From: Morinoia aosen
Taxonomy: Eukaryota > Arthropoda > Malacostraca > Amphipoda > Talitridae
Direction of reading: 5' to 3'
NCBI GenBank assembly: GCA_030386875.1
Contig: CM059577.1
Span: 20,781,038-20,845,037, forward strand
DNA: 64,000 nt
The translations under genes and the position numbers were made by a program. How positions within the stretch are numbered: position 1 is the first letter of the stretch; each line of letters opens with the position of its first letter. Shown here in pieces: positions 37,129-48,120 of this stretch. The notes under the pieces were generated by a model. The model had not been told where the DNA came from, made no database searches, and saw only the letters and a list, made by a program, of their open reading frames with translations.

Positions 37129-37666
37129 CTGAATGAAATAATTATTTTGTAAGAGAATATAAAAATCACCCGTGCACACTACCAATGCGATAACTGAAAA
37201 AAAAAATTATTCCCGTTTTCAAGCCTTATCACAAGGAAATTTAAAATTCAGAAAGCATATTCACTCTAAAACAAAAAATTCAGCAGTTATATTCTCTCCA
37301 AAAGGAAAGCAATATCTATTACTATGAGGTACGTCAGTTTTTGCCACTTAAGACAGAAGGTTCTGCAACAGTATTTAAAAAGTAACACCAGCTAAATTTA
37401 TTCCTATTAACAGTGTAACAAAGTCACAACGGACACTATGATCATGCAAGAAGAAAGCTAATCTTCTAAGATTCTATAACGAGACTAAACAATATCGCCC
37501 TTCAAAAAACTCTGGTAAATGTTTCATTTAGCAAAATCTTCTCATAATTATAACATTATAATTCAACAATTTTCTAGTGTCGCTCATGAAGTCGCCACGG
37601 TATCCGGCTGTCTCGGAGTTGAAAGAAAGTCGCGTTTCCAGTAAACGCTGGCCTGAAAGTACTAAC
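37129..37666 (-). other. Fgfr intron 4
   Basis: 538 bp between the two Ig-II exons. It is AT-rich, with nothing recognisable. Confidence 0.8.
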
Positions 37667-37828
37667 CTTCTTCCATTCGGTCTTGAGATCCTCTCCTGAC
37701 GCAGGGCAGCGCAGGTCAGCCACGTTACCGGCAGGTTTGACCAATATGTGCGGCAATTCCTTTGTGAACATCGGTGCTCTTGTGTCCACTGCTTCTGCAG
37801 CTGCCTCCTCCGACAGTTTATTGCGAGC
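37667..37828 (-). CDS. Fgfr: Fgfr exon 4: Ig-I/Ig-II linker and first half of Ig-II
   Basis: Residues 234-287. It starts with a mildly acidic linker, ARNKLSEEAAAEAVDTRAP, the position of the vertebrate acid box. The Ig-II strands follow: FTKELPHILVKPAGNVADLR, CPASGEDLKTEWKK, with Cys274 and Trp285. The basic heparin-binding run of vertebrate FGFRs (KMEKRLHAV) is represented here by FTKELPHIL, with far fewer positive charges. Confidence 0.95.
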
Positions 37829-38163
37829 CTGCGCACACATCAAAGGCGTTAGAGATTACTTTTCGATTCCCCCTTGTACAACGCTGCTATAACCATGAAA
37901 TAGAAGGGAATGAACCGTAAAAGTCAAAAAGGAAATGAAAAGTGAAATTCGATAATACACTGCACTGAAAAAAAAGAGGAACGGAACGTTAAGAAGGACG
38001 ACGATGAGAAAAAGGCGCATGCGTAAAATTAACGGAGAGGAGAAAAAAGAAAGTACTTAGATGAAAAACAAGTGTGAATGAAAAAGAGTACGTGTTAGAA
38101 GAAACTATGTGCATAACGCACGCTGTTGTAAAACACCAGCAGGATTCAAGAGCGCTAACACAC

Positions 38164-38314
38164 CTGCAGAGCCTGCGGTGCCCCGAGGGAGCTGGTCACC
38201 ACCACGGTTTGGTTGCACCACCCTCGCTGCCGTCCGTCTTCTGTCGACCACCTCCCCGAGTAGACGCCGGCGTCTTGCAACCGCACATCCTTGATGCGCA
38301 GGCGCGGCGGCGTT
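38164..38314 (-). CDS. Fgfr: Fgfr exon 3: second half of Ig-I
   Basis: Residues 183-233. It reads TPPRLRIKDVRLQDAGVYSG, RWSTEDGRQRGWCNQTVVV, then ends APQALQ. LRIKDVRLQDAGVY is the usual Ig strand E-F motif, but the Cys expected two residues after Tyr201 is Gly203. The next cysteine is Cys216. The 151-bp exon fits phases 2 and 0 of its neighbours, supporting the splice sites. Confidence 0.9.
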
Positions 38315-38581
38315 CTGAAACCCAGCAGTGACATCAGGCACCGATGATAAGTAGTTAGCGAGAACGACCCGACATTAAGCTCGGCACGGCAGAAGAATAG
38401 GGCCACGTAAAAAATGCAGTTTTTTCATATCTACTCTCCAAAAATTCTACTTCAATTTGAAAGAAGAGCTTTTGAAAGAATCGAATGAGAGCCGTACCCA
38501 CAAATTTGAAATAAAAGCCACCCTTACACGTTTTAAGTCGCGCATTTGTGCAAATATAAGCAGCAGCGTGGCAAAACTCAC

Positions 38582-39014
38582 TTATACGGCAGGAATTTGA
38601 GCCTGTGGTGGGCGTGCAGTTCGGTGATCTCGGTGCCGTTGAGGTACCAGCTCACCCTGACGGGCTCGTGCCCCTGCAAGCCCTGCAGCCGACACTTGAG
38701 GCGCAGCCCCGCGCCCTCCCGCACCTCCTTGACGGGCGGCGGTGCGTCGCGCTCAACGCTCGCTCTGTACTGGTCGTAGTCCACGTCGCCCTCGTACTCG
38801 AAGTCATCGAGGCTCGGTGCCCCCCTGTCTTCGTGGGGGAGCGATAGATCGTGCAGTAGAGGAGGGGTGCTGGGAGTTGGGGACGGGTCAGCAGTAGGCG
38901 GCGGGGCCGGCGGAAGAGGTCGGATGGTGTACACTGTAGAGGGCTGGATGCCTGGGGTGATGGGGGATGGTTGTGGTTTGTGGCTGGCTTCTGTGTTGTA
39001 CTCGTAGTCTGCAT
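38582..39014 (-). CDS. Fgfr: Fgfr exon 2: acidic/proline-rich N-terminus and first half of Ig-I
   Basis: Residues 39-183. After the signal peptide come DADYEYNTEAS, a proline-rich stretch (about 52-90, with LPPAPPPTADPSPTPSTPP), an acidic tyrosine-rich segment SLDDFEYEGDVDYDQY (106-121), and the Ig-I strands VREGAGLRLKCRLQG and VRVSWYLNGTEI with Cys146 and Trp161. The N-terminal extension before Ig-I, nearly 100 residues, is longer than in vertebrate FGFRs, and its acidic part precedes Ig-I instead of following it. The exon is very GC-rich for this locus. The acceptor completes Asp39 and the donor is TATAA|GTGAGT. Confidence 0.92.
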
Positions 39015-39751
39015 CTGCCCAAAATATCAACCTCAGTGAGTTCATACTGCAAATAACTTGGTAAAAAGAAGTGCAAGAAAATTTGAATTCCCAGATCAAC
39101 ATTTTTTTCGCGGGGAATTCCCAAATTTTTTATCCTGGCACCTCAAGATAGAAATAGGGGAAAAAAATGAGCCTTAGACCGTAAAACTGTTTCATTTACA
39201 ACAAAGAGAGGCGTAACGCCACACTGAAATGGCTTCCTATCGTATCTGGTCCAGAAAGTTAAAAGTGAACAATGGACCTACAAGACCGTTTCTGTAGCCG
39301 GTTCTCTTGAAGTAGTTCAAGTTTAGAAGTCAAATTACGTTCTAATAAATTACATGAATTCTCTGTCACGACTTGTAAAATGAAGTTTGTACGGTAGAAC
39401 TAGTTACTACGAAAATATGAAGAGGAAACCGTAAACGATTCCATAACATAAATTCTGAACTCATGAAAAAATTGTAATTTCATCAAAATTTCTGTTCAAG
39501 CAACGCAAACACACGAGCGAGTATGCAAGAACAGTAACTTTCAATTACGTACTCTGAAAAAGCATTTCTCCGGCATAAAACTCAGGTTTATTTATGCCGC
39601 TACTGTCAATAGGTTTTCACACAACTTAACTCCCTCAGATAACATCACTTCTCTGAAAATTTAATGAACAAATTAATGATAATCATCTATGTATTTGACA
39701 TTAGTTCACTTTTATTTTGACCATCAAAACTCAACTAAAATACATCAAACT

Positions 39752-39769
39752 TTATTATTATTATTATTA

Positions 39770-39836
<67 letters not shown>

Positions 39837-40183
39837 AGAAAGACTTAACCACCCTTTCCCACGACAAAGATGTTCCAAGAGAGGAAGGATGAAGGCACCA
39901 TTTAGTATGGAGTTGAGGGAATGCGGAATCTATGCACAATGTGCATAGAAACAGTAAGGTAAGAAAGAAGTTCATGAAACAAGAAAAAGTTGAAGAAGAA
40001 GGAAGTAGGTGCTGAAAAACAGGACAGCAGTGAACCGAAAAAAAGATGGTTCGTAACAAAACAAAAACTTATTCTATTCTAACAAAAAGAAAGCCCACCT
40101 AACCTTAAGCTCGGGCCCTCACATAGTCCCCCTGGGAGCGCTAATTCCCATAGATACAATAGTTGTATCCCCCTGAGAGGAAA
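39752..40183 (-). mobile_element. SINE-like element, copy 6, with (AAT)n tail
   Basis: Full-length copy. On the plus strand it opens with a TTA-triplet run (39752-39833), which is the element's 3' tail in the minus sense. The body follows, ending GATACAATAGTTGTATCCCC and CTGAGAGG. A 10-bp repeat, ACATCAAACT, flanks it at 39742-39751 and 40184-40193. The apparent poly-Asn frame on the minus strand is this tail. Confidence 0.8.
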
Positions 40184-41909
40184 ACATCAAACTATAAGAA
40201 AGCACATATGAAAGAGGCAACGTTAAGCTTCGGTAGGAGACAAAGCATGAAAAACAGCTACGCCAGTAGCCTTCCAAGGAGCATGTTTTACAACCAAACT
40301 TCCTAGTAAATTACCAAAACCTTGTAAATAGAGAATACTCGAGCGGATGACGTTTATTTGAAAAATTCTTGCCCAACAGTGTTCGTTCAAGAGAGAGTTC
40401 ACTTACTCGCATTTATGGAGCTGCAATCAGCTTATGTCTGTGTATATACAGTGTGTAGTTGTAATCTATGCATACATAAGTATACGATGGTTGCAGTAAC
40501 ACACTCTCCATAGCTGCAACCAGCGTATTCGTACCCACACTCGCGAGCGTATGCGTAGGTGACATGAGAGCCTCCATTGATCACTAAGGTGGACCATCAC
40601 TACGTAAGCAGCGTTGAGGTTCCCACCAGGGCTCGACGACGCCATCAATCCTTAGATGGTATCATCATCTAGGATTTTATTGTGTTAGTCTGGGTGGGGA
40701 AGGTGGAGAAGTCCAATCTCTTTCATTTCCAAGCCTTTTTTTCTGACACTAATTCTTTTCCAATTCAAGCACACACATTTGTGGCATTGTGAACTCCACG
40801 ACTGAACAACTCTATCATTTATGCGTTAGTGAAATGAAGAATAGAATGTATAAAGGCGAAAAATATAAATAATGTCCTTCAGTAAAGAAAAGAAAGTCGG
40901 CACGTTCGCTTCTCATGCTTACGACTTGGCAAGGCACAGTAATGAACAAATTGCATATATACGCGCAAAACGAGATGTCTAGATTCGAGGAAAAGAAATG
41001 AGGCTAATAAAAAACAGAACCAACACTGCTGACAATGAAAGTAATCACGACAATGATCATTGTGGACACTGTGAGGTGACCAGCAGAGAGCACGATAAAT
41101 AGTCGACAAGACGCCGTTTTTCAAGGGCCAATCAGATAACATTTGTGCAGGGCAGCGGGCGACGCTAATCTACTTCCCACACAATGGCTCCTCGGGTATC
41201 TTGCAGGGCCACCTTGAGCGAGACATAAATAAAAGAGCGTCCAGGCTGCAGTAACGTGTGTCCCGTAGGAGAAAGATCCGCTGGATGCGCTACACACTGA
41301 AATGTCGGACGATGTTCCAAGCAACGAGATAATGACAAGTGGGCGATGACTTCTAAAGAAAATACTAAGAAATAATGAGTACCATGTAAGGCTACACTAT
41401 AATACGTAACATTAGAATAAAAAATGTGCAAGTTAGACAAATGAGAGCAATAAATAACACAAAACTAGGGTCAGGGCGCAGCTAACGAAAGGAGGGAGGA
41501 TCAAGGCAGTTGGTCTCTTAGACAACTCGGGAGCCAAGGAACAGCCGTAGTGCTGAACGCGTTTCACCTGCGGTTTTTCATCCATAGCATTATACTAACT
41601 TCATTTCCACGTTATAAACTGTTCTCTGTAACAGCACCGCAAAAAAACTATCACGCTCAATGAAACATGAATTACTCGCCCGAGCAATGAAAATGTTACC
41701 GCTAGATAATAAAACCAACTCCCTAAGAGCAGCACCGGCTAACACGAAGCATATTCTACGCGTGCGCTAATGATTTTCTGCCAGTGGGCCACGGCTGAGG
41801 TGCATCCGTGAAAGTTACGAGAAAATATTACCCCAAAAAATTGGTGAATATTTAATCCAGAATATTTTTCCCGATTTTCACAACCCACAAACTAATGTTT
41901 TTTAAAGCT

Positions 41910-42035
41910 TAAATTAGATAGGTTAGTTTGAGCCTCCGTAACTACAACAAAGGTGTCATAAAGATAGGGAGGCACCACTCGGTATGGAATTTAGAGAACC
42001 GGGAATCTATGCACAAGGTGTGTTCCCACACAAGC
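41910..42035 (-). mobile_element. SINE-like element, copy 7 (3' fragment)
   Basis: On the plus strand: AATTAGATAGGTTAGTTTGA, then GCCTCCGTAACTACAACAAA, ending near AAGGTGTGTTCCCACACA. Only the 3' third of the element remains. It belongs to the subfamily with the GTGT(T/C)CCCACAC insertion. Confidence 0.65.
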
Positions 42036-42778
42036 CGCCCAATACTGGAAGGGCAACAACACTGGAAGGTGAGCTGCATTGCCGGGAACTTCACAGGAAG
42101 GGAGAGACAGACGAAAGGAGCTGCACTAAAAAGGAACCATATTGGAAGAGGAATTACACTTGAGGGAACTGCACGGGATTTTTACTACACGACAAATGCC
42201 GTGCACAGAGTACGTATTGGTCATAATGAAGACCACGCAAATAATAAAAATTCGAAATTTTTTTCTAGAAACTCCAAAAATCGCTTAAGCCACACCACCA
42301 ACACACTGCCGAATAAATTGAATAAACCATACAGAACAGAAGCAACTAGGTTTGGCAGAACCGTTTCTGGCAGACCTCAAGTCTTGCCAATTCAGGAATC
42401 GGGCTATGGAAAGATGTCTTCATTGTGGACCAAGAAGGAGAGTCGGATGCAGTAATTATGAAGGAGAATGACGGCAGGACAAAATAGGAAGGCCGAGCTA
42501 GCAGAACCCAAAGTGAGCGAGGTCGGGAGCGGCGAGTGATGTCTTCATCAAGAGAGGAGCGGGTAATTATGAAGAGGACGAGCGTGAGAGGGCCCACAGC
42601 CAAGCAGTCGTGGTCAGCACGATTTGCAGGGTCTAGCTCAACTCCAGCCTCAATTGAGCTGTTGAGCGAGCCTTCCTCTCCGCTAATGTTAGACTGTTCT
42701 GCACGACAAGGCCAGCGTGAGTACACGTAGGTACGCGGGGCCGGAGCTGGGCTGGCCTATACAGCTGTGCTGCCTGTA

Positions 42779-42882
42779 CAGCTGTATTGTAGTGCTGGCG
42801 TACCCAGCTGTTTTGCAGTGCTGGCATACCCTGCTGTTTTGCAGTGCTGGCATACCCCGCTACGCTGAAATGCTGGCCTCAC
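42779..42882. repeat. 26-bp tandem repeat, four units
   Basis: Units typified by CAGCTGTTTTGCAGTGCTGG plus CATACC. The middle two are nearly identical; the first and last are more diverged. Confidence 0.85.
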
Positions 42883-43943
42883 GGAATGCAGACTTGAGCA
42901 TCAACTAACTTTCAAAGCACTGCATTGAAATCACCAAGTTTCATGTCAAAACGATCCGCGTTAACTAAAACGGTAAAGTTCAGTGGTAAGATATTTAACT
43001 TTCGTCAACAAAAGCCCAAGAACAAATCCCTGCGAAAATCTCTACTGAGTACACGGCCAACAAACCGCTTGGCCACACAACACACGAGACCCACAAACCA
43101 AACAGAACTGCAACAGAGACATGACGACAAGACGGGGTTGCGGCACAACACGCAGAACTGACACCCAGCGCATTGTTCATATCAGAAATAAAAAATGTTG
43201 CCGATCAGTACTTTCCAACGATCAGAAAGAATTGACACAAAACAACAGGAATAATTCTGACGAGTTTATCGATTAAAAATAGAAAATACAAAGCAATTGG
43301 AAAGGATAGGGTTTGAGTGACACGATTGAGATCCGAAAGCTATAAGCGTGCCTCTCAAATTCTGTGCCTTTTACGATGTTTCAGCTTTCGAAGGAGTAGT
43401 TCAATATCTTACTCCTTTCAGCAGTTTGTTGACTAGATTTCACGAATTACGTTACATTTAAAATCGTAAAAGTATAGGCAATTCAATGTGAACTTTCCCA
43501 CTAAGCAAACAACGAAAACGATTGGTAGTCACATCTGAAAATACGAGGCGATCATGAGACGGCGCTGAAACCCGAAATTAATCACCAAGGAAAAACTGGT
43601 GATTGGTTCGTTGCACTAGCAGCAGTAATAGCAGCAGCAGCAGCAGCCGCACTATCATGCTAAAATATACCAAACATGTTCTCCATTTGACCTGCCAATA
43701 AATATGCAATACCTATTGTGTTGTTTTCCCTCTCTACGAGCTTTAATTTTACATACCCTTTATGTATACCCAATTTGATCGTTCTATCTCTTACTCTACT
43801 TCCATTTCGTATTTTCATTGATATTTTTACAGATATAATTCGTCTCTACGTCCTCCTCTAACTAGAGATATAGTCTAAACGACACAGCCTCTAATACTAT
43901 TTAATATCATAATTGTATCGCTAGTCCCATAAGTGTTGTTAAG

Positions 43944-43989
43944 AAGTAAAGGAGTACTATAAGCTGTTGTCTGTAGTACTCCTTTACTT
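43944..43989. repeat. Inverted repeat, 15-bp perfect stem, 16-base loop
   Basis: AAGTAAAGGAGTACT at 43944-43958 and its exact reverse complement at 43975-43989. The stem is too short for a typical miRNA precursor unless extended with mismatches, and the flanks do not pair well. Confidence 0.8.
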
Positions 43990-44027
43990 TACATGTATAA
44001 TAAAAATAGATCTAGTCGCCTCACAAA

Positions 44028-44252
44028 AATTAGGTTAGCTAAGCTTACTTAAGCCAACATAATCACAACATAATCACAACAAGTGTTTCCAAGAGAGAGA
44101 AATGTCAATCAGCATTGAGGATGGAATTTAGGGAAAGGGAAATCTATGTACAAGGTGTGTCCCCACACCCTGTGCATAGTATCAGCAAGATTTTGACTCA
44201 AGTTTATGAAACCAAATAGAAGTTAAAGAAAATATCAAGAGCAGAAAAAAGC
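44028..44252 (-). mobile_element. SINE-like element, copy 8 (subfamily with insertion)
   Basis: Diverged copy recognisable from AGAGAGAAATGTCAATC through GAATTTAGGGAAAGG and the insertion GTGTGTCCCCACACCCTGTG to AAGTTTATGAAACC. It is cut off by the adjacent copy 9. Confidence 0.6.
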
Positions 44253-44597
44253 TTTAGGTTAGATGAAGTTAGATGTTAGTTTAAGCTTCCCTAACCGCAA
44301 CAAAGACGTTCCAAAGATGGGATGGATGAAGACATCATTTAGTAAGGGGTAAAGGGCGAGATATCTATGCACAAGGTGCATAGAAACAGTGAGTTGAGAA
44401 AGAAGTTTGTGTAACAAGATGAAAGTAGAAGATAGTAGGTGCTGAAAAACAGGATGGTAGTGAAATGAAGAATGATGGTCCTTAACAAAAAAAAACATTT
44501 TATCTCAACATAAAGAAGGCCTACCTATCTCTCAACTTGGGACCTCAACTTTTACTCCTTAGGAAAGCTAATTCCCCTTGTATCGCCATGAGGGGAA
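44253..44597 (-). mobile_element. SINE-like element, copy 9
   Basis: Opens on the plus strand with a TTAGATGAAGTTAGATGTTA tail. The body runs from AAGCTTCCCTAACCGCAACA to CATGAGGGG. A nearly full-length but diverged copy of the form without the insertion. Confidence 0.7.
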
Positions 44598-44747
44598 AGC
44601 TGAAAAAACAGAGAACCAAAAAAAGATGGACACACTAAACCAAAAGACTTTTTACTTCAACAAAAGAAAGATCTTTCCTACCCACTGCTCTGGATCCCTC
44701 TGAGCATTAATTTCTACTGAAACAATTATAGTATCCCCCTGAGAGGT
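44598..44747 (-). mobile_element. SINE-like element, copy 10 (5' half only)
   Basis: Starts within the body at GAACCAAAAAAAGATGG and ends ATAGTATCCCCCTGAGAGG, directly after copy 9. Either an internal duplication of copy 9 or the remainder of copy 8 interrupted by copy 9. Confidence 0.55.
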
Positions 44748-45627
44748 CATACCTGTAAGGCTTGACTTGAAACAAACGCCAATCGCTTTGAAAATCACCA
44801 CCAGCATTTGTGGAGAACAAGATAATAAAGTCCGTGCTTCGCAGCAACGTTCACGTTAGGGCAGATAACCGACGCCTTCTGAATGGTGAGAGCGGCTGCT
44901 GCTCGGCTGCGCAAAACTGCGCCGTTTCACGCAAGATATTACCGCTGAAGGCAACTTCTGCGGTCAAGTGAATGCTTTTACACACCCGATTTGAGCGACA
45001 AGTTGCCTTCCACGGGAGCACGGTGCTGATTAACAGCAACCTACTCTAATCATAGCAGAGATTTTCAATTCAATGGTGTAGAGGAGCAACACACATAAAT
45101 ATACATCTTTTATTCGAAAACATGTGGTCAATATTCCACACAGGTGGTTGCTACTCGTGCGAAAGATTCATAACGATTTTCGCTAATTCAGAGTCAAATA
45201 GCATCCTTCAGTCAAATATCACGAAGTTCAACTTTCGTCGTGAACATAATTCCACTGTAAGGAATGAGCTGAAAAACATGGGACCAAAAAACGGCATAGA
45301 TAAAGTAGGCCAACGACAGACAGGCCACTCGGCCCACGTAGAAGCCTGGCGATTTTCAGCGAGCGCCATTTCTGGCTACTACGGCACGGTTTTGAAGTAC
45401 AATAAATTTTTAATCATAGTAATGAAGTTTCATTTCCTACAAACATATTTGTGCCATAAATTTATGATTAATTATCTTTCTAATACATAATTTTCATATA
45501 CAGGTTTTTTGATGTATTTAATAAAAATTAAAAACAAGCTAACTATTCTGCAAGCACAACGATTATTCTCAGTAATTTAAAGCAAGGGAACTACGGAGGT
45601 ATCACAAGAGGCACAGCACAAACTCAC

Positions 45628-45884
45628 CGTTTCTGGCAGGCGATGCAGCGCCGGCGTTCAAGAAGAGCAGCAGCACAATGAAGCATGAAATGACGGCGCT
45701 GCTTCTGCGCTCTCCTGTCACGCTGAGCAACATTGTTCGCATTTCTTGTGTTTGCTGAGACACGACGGGGCTCCTGCAGAGCTGACAGTCTCGAAGGGAG
45801 CAGACTCGATGGTCTAACAACTAAATGAATCAGTCGCGTAGTCGGGTGTCTCTTTGGCTCCGTCTACGCCATGGAGGGAGATCC
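45628..45884 (-). CDS. Fgfr: Fgfr exon 1: 5' UTR end, start codon and signal peptide
   Basis: Exon from a TTTTCAG acceptor to an AACG|GTGAGT donor. Coding starts at ATG 45742-45740 and ends in phase 1, matching exon 2 exactly. The peptide begins MRTMLLSVTGERRSSAV and continues ISCFIVLLLFLNAGAASPARN, a typical signal peptide with a hydrophobic core at 17-28 and probable cleavage near Ala33. The open frame extends upstream without an ATG, so Met1 (or Met4) is the likely start. Because the exon opens with an acceptor, at least one untranslated exon lies further upstream (higher coordinates). Confidence 0.82.
45864..45872 (-). promoter_or_regulatory. Minimal upstream ORF (ATG-GCG-TAG)
   Basis: The only ATG before the Fgfr start in this exon opens a two-codon reading frame (Met-Ala-stop) in a good context (CTCCATGG). 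It lies 121 bases before the main start. Such minimal uORFs can reduce translation of the main frame. Effect here is inferred. Confidence 0.5.
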
Positions 45885-48120
45885 CTGAAAAGGATTAAAA
45901 ATAAGGTTAGGCTGACGTTGAATAATTGTCCATGTGAAAATAAAAATCATAATATACCAAAAGTATCTTGTTGAAATTTAAAACAGAAATACACCTGATC
46001 TTCATTTTAAACATGGCATTGCGCGAAACTCAACTGCAACGAATAGAAACGAACCAACATGATGCTTTGTTCAAGTTTCAAATAGGTGACACAAATTTTT
46101 GACCGCATAAACTGAGGTTTCTATAAAATGATGCATAACTCGGAAAATTAACCAGGACCCTGGGGATATTTTTTGTATGAGACCTGAAAGTACTCTCCTC
46201 GTTAAGTTGAAAAATTAATTTGTGAAGCAATGAAGTGGACGAAGGCTGAGCGGACGCATTGAATTCAAAATGCTTAGCACGGAGTTTACTGGAAGAAGCT
46301 CAGATCGAAACAAAGAAAGTCAGAAGCGTCCAACGCACGAAAATCAAACATTCCGAGGTATCTGATAAGGCGACATGCGAGCCCCTGCAGCAGTGAGAAT
46401 TTTATCAGACGTAAGGCACGACTTGCCCAAATTGCCGACCTCAAACATGCTCCGGAGGGTCTTCGACTTCTGCTTTGCTACAGCAGAAGAGCTTGGAACT
46501 CCTCTTTACATCACAACTTTCAGTTTCAGATTCGCTAACAGTGAAGAACTATCGACTCTTTTACAAGCGAGTTTTCCTATATTTAAAGAGTGCACTACTG
46601 CACAACTGAAACTATACGTGTATTTGAAGAGATACTAATTCTCTTTCCGTGTAATTGCTTAGTTACATAAATGTTCTAAATTTTTAAAGCCCTTAGCCCC
46701 TACGCAACATAAACGAAATCGCTTGTAGCTCAAACTTGCACTCTCCGCAGAAACGGTAAGAGTGTGGACAACCTGCTTAAGGAGGGTCACAAGAAATATA
46801 TCCGAGCACAGCCTTAAAGTCAAGTTTATTAGTGATGAACAATTTGAAACGAGGCTCTCATACTTCAAAATAAGGAATAAACGTAGATTACTCACTATGT
46901 GCAAATTAAGAACGCTAATCAAATTTGAAAAAAAAACATGATAAATTGCCATTTCATTTGCAACGATTACAGCGTTCATCGACTAGACAGAGTTGGTGGA
47001 AAGCCTTGGGAGACGAGACGAGGCTAGGCAACATCCCCGGCAAGTTCAGGGCTTGACCAAGGAGCAAAGGAAAGTTGGTGCTGAGTATTCTCATTGGATT
47101 CAAGTATCAACAGTAACTTACGTGAACAGCAAACCCTACCTCCCATTCCGAAAGTTTCTAGATAAAGGTTCCTTGCATGTCAAAATCGTGATTGCTATCG
47201 ACGGTCATTGTTGAGAGACAAGCACATATGAACAACGTCGTAATCAAACTAAAAAACTACGTTGCTAAAAATAAGTATCGACTAGGGCAAAAGCGATAAA
47301 AACAATACGAAAATTTACTGTCGAGCAAAGCTCAAATTGCGCAAAATCTGTACCGAGCACCCATCAAAAAAAACTAGAAAATAAATTCATTTGCTTTCAT
47401 CAACACTCTAAAATTAATTTACTTATTCGAAAGTCAAACGACGGCTGTTTTGTACAATCTACAGGTAATAAATTAACATTCATTCTGATAACGTAGGGAT
47501 AAAATTTTGAAAAGTTATTTAACCAAAACTATACACGAAAACAGCATCATACCCTTGCCCAGTATGAAGCAGTTGAAACAACACTAAAAATACAAAATAT
47601 CATTGAAGTATTCAAAATTTATTCGAGAAATAAAACTGAACGTAGACATCATAAACTAAAATAAAATAAAAGTTTGTAATGTTATGAAATTTCAAAATCT
47701 GGATCAATACTAATGAACTTACAGCAAATCAGTTGTTAGTGCGTAAATAATTATCTAAAATAATTGCATCAACCAAAAGCTACCCGATGACATGTAATCA
47801 AGAATTTTCGAAAAATTTGTCATTTTGCAGCAGAAATATGAAAGATCAGTATGAAAGAAGATTTATTAAGCGAGAAGTAAACGAAAAAGTGTAACAATTA
47901 AAATGTGTCACTTTAATATAAATGTTTCATTATTGACATGTTCAAACAGAATTAACCCTACCATTAATTTTGAATTCAACTTGTTACTTGCCACATCAAT
48001 GGGATTGAAAAGTTCAAAATGTTCACACAAAATTTAGATTTTACCTAAAACTATTTATAGTTGGCTTGAAAGTAAATCCTTGGATTTTAAACACATAAAA
48101 CTCGTATTTGATTGAAGTTT

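Larger units (their letters stand above)
39015..45627 (-). other. Fgfr intron 1 (within the coding region), 6.6 kb
   Basis: Separates the signal-peptide exon from exon 2. It contains five SINE copies or fragments (39752, 41910, 44028, 44253, 44598), a 26-bp tandem repeat (42779-42882) and a 15-bp-stem hairpin (43944-43989). No further Ig-like exon could be supported. Confidence 0.85.
20544..45884 (-). other. Fgfr: Fibroblast growth factor receptor gene, complete coding region
   Basis: Transmembrane receptor tyrosine kinase for FGF ligands. In arthropods it acts in mesoderm spreading, tracheal branching and glial development (heartless and breathless in flies), signalling through Ras-MAPK and PLC-gamma. 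Fourteen constitutive exons join in frame to 2,661 nt, 886 residues with exon 6a or 894 with exon 6b. Layout by residue: signal peptide 1-33; acidic and proline-rich segment 39-132; Ig-I 135-223; Ig-II 250-339; Ig-III 340-450; transmembrane helix 467-491; juxtamembrane to 566; kinase 567-855; tail to 886. Kinase landmarks are the GEGAFG loop 580-585, Lys606, Glu623, gatekeeper Val653, HRD Asp715, DFG Asp733, tandem Tyr745-Tyr746 and EYLDL Tyr859. All catalytic residues are present. Which paralogue (heartless-type or breathless-type) it is cannot be settled from sequence alone. Confidence 0.95.

Noticed and set aside
39745-40059. Frame with a poly-Asn run on the minus strand
   Set aside because: Translation of the (AAT)n tail of a SINE. 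The same peptide recurs in other copies for that reason.
41165-41440. Possible extra exon on the minus strand in Fgfr intron 1 (frame ending GAIVWEVD)
   Set aside because: It looks somewhat coding, but exons 1 and 2 join in phase without it and its peptide matches no Ig or FGFR segment.
41928-42455. 175-codon plus-strand open frame
   Set aside because: Begins with TTG inside a SINE fragment and runs into non-coding sequence.
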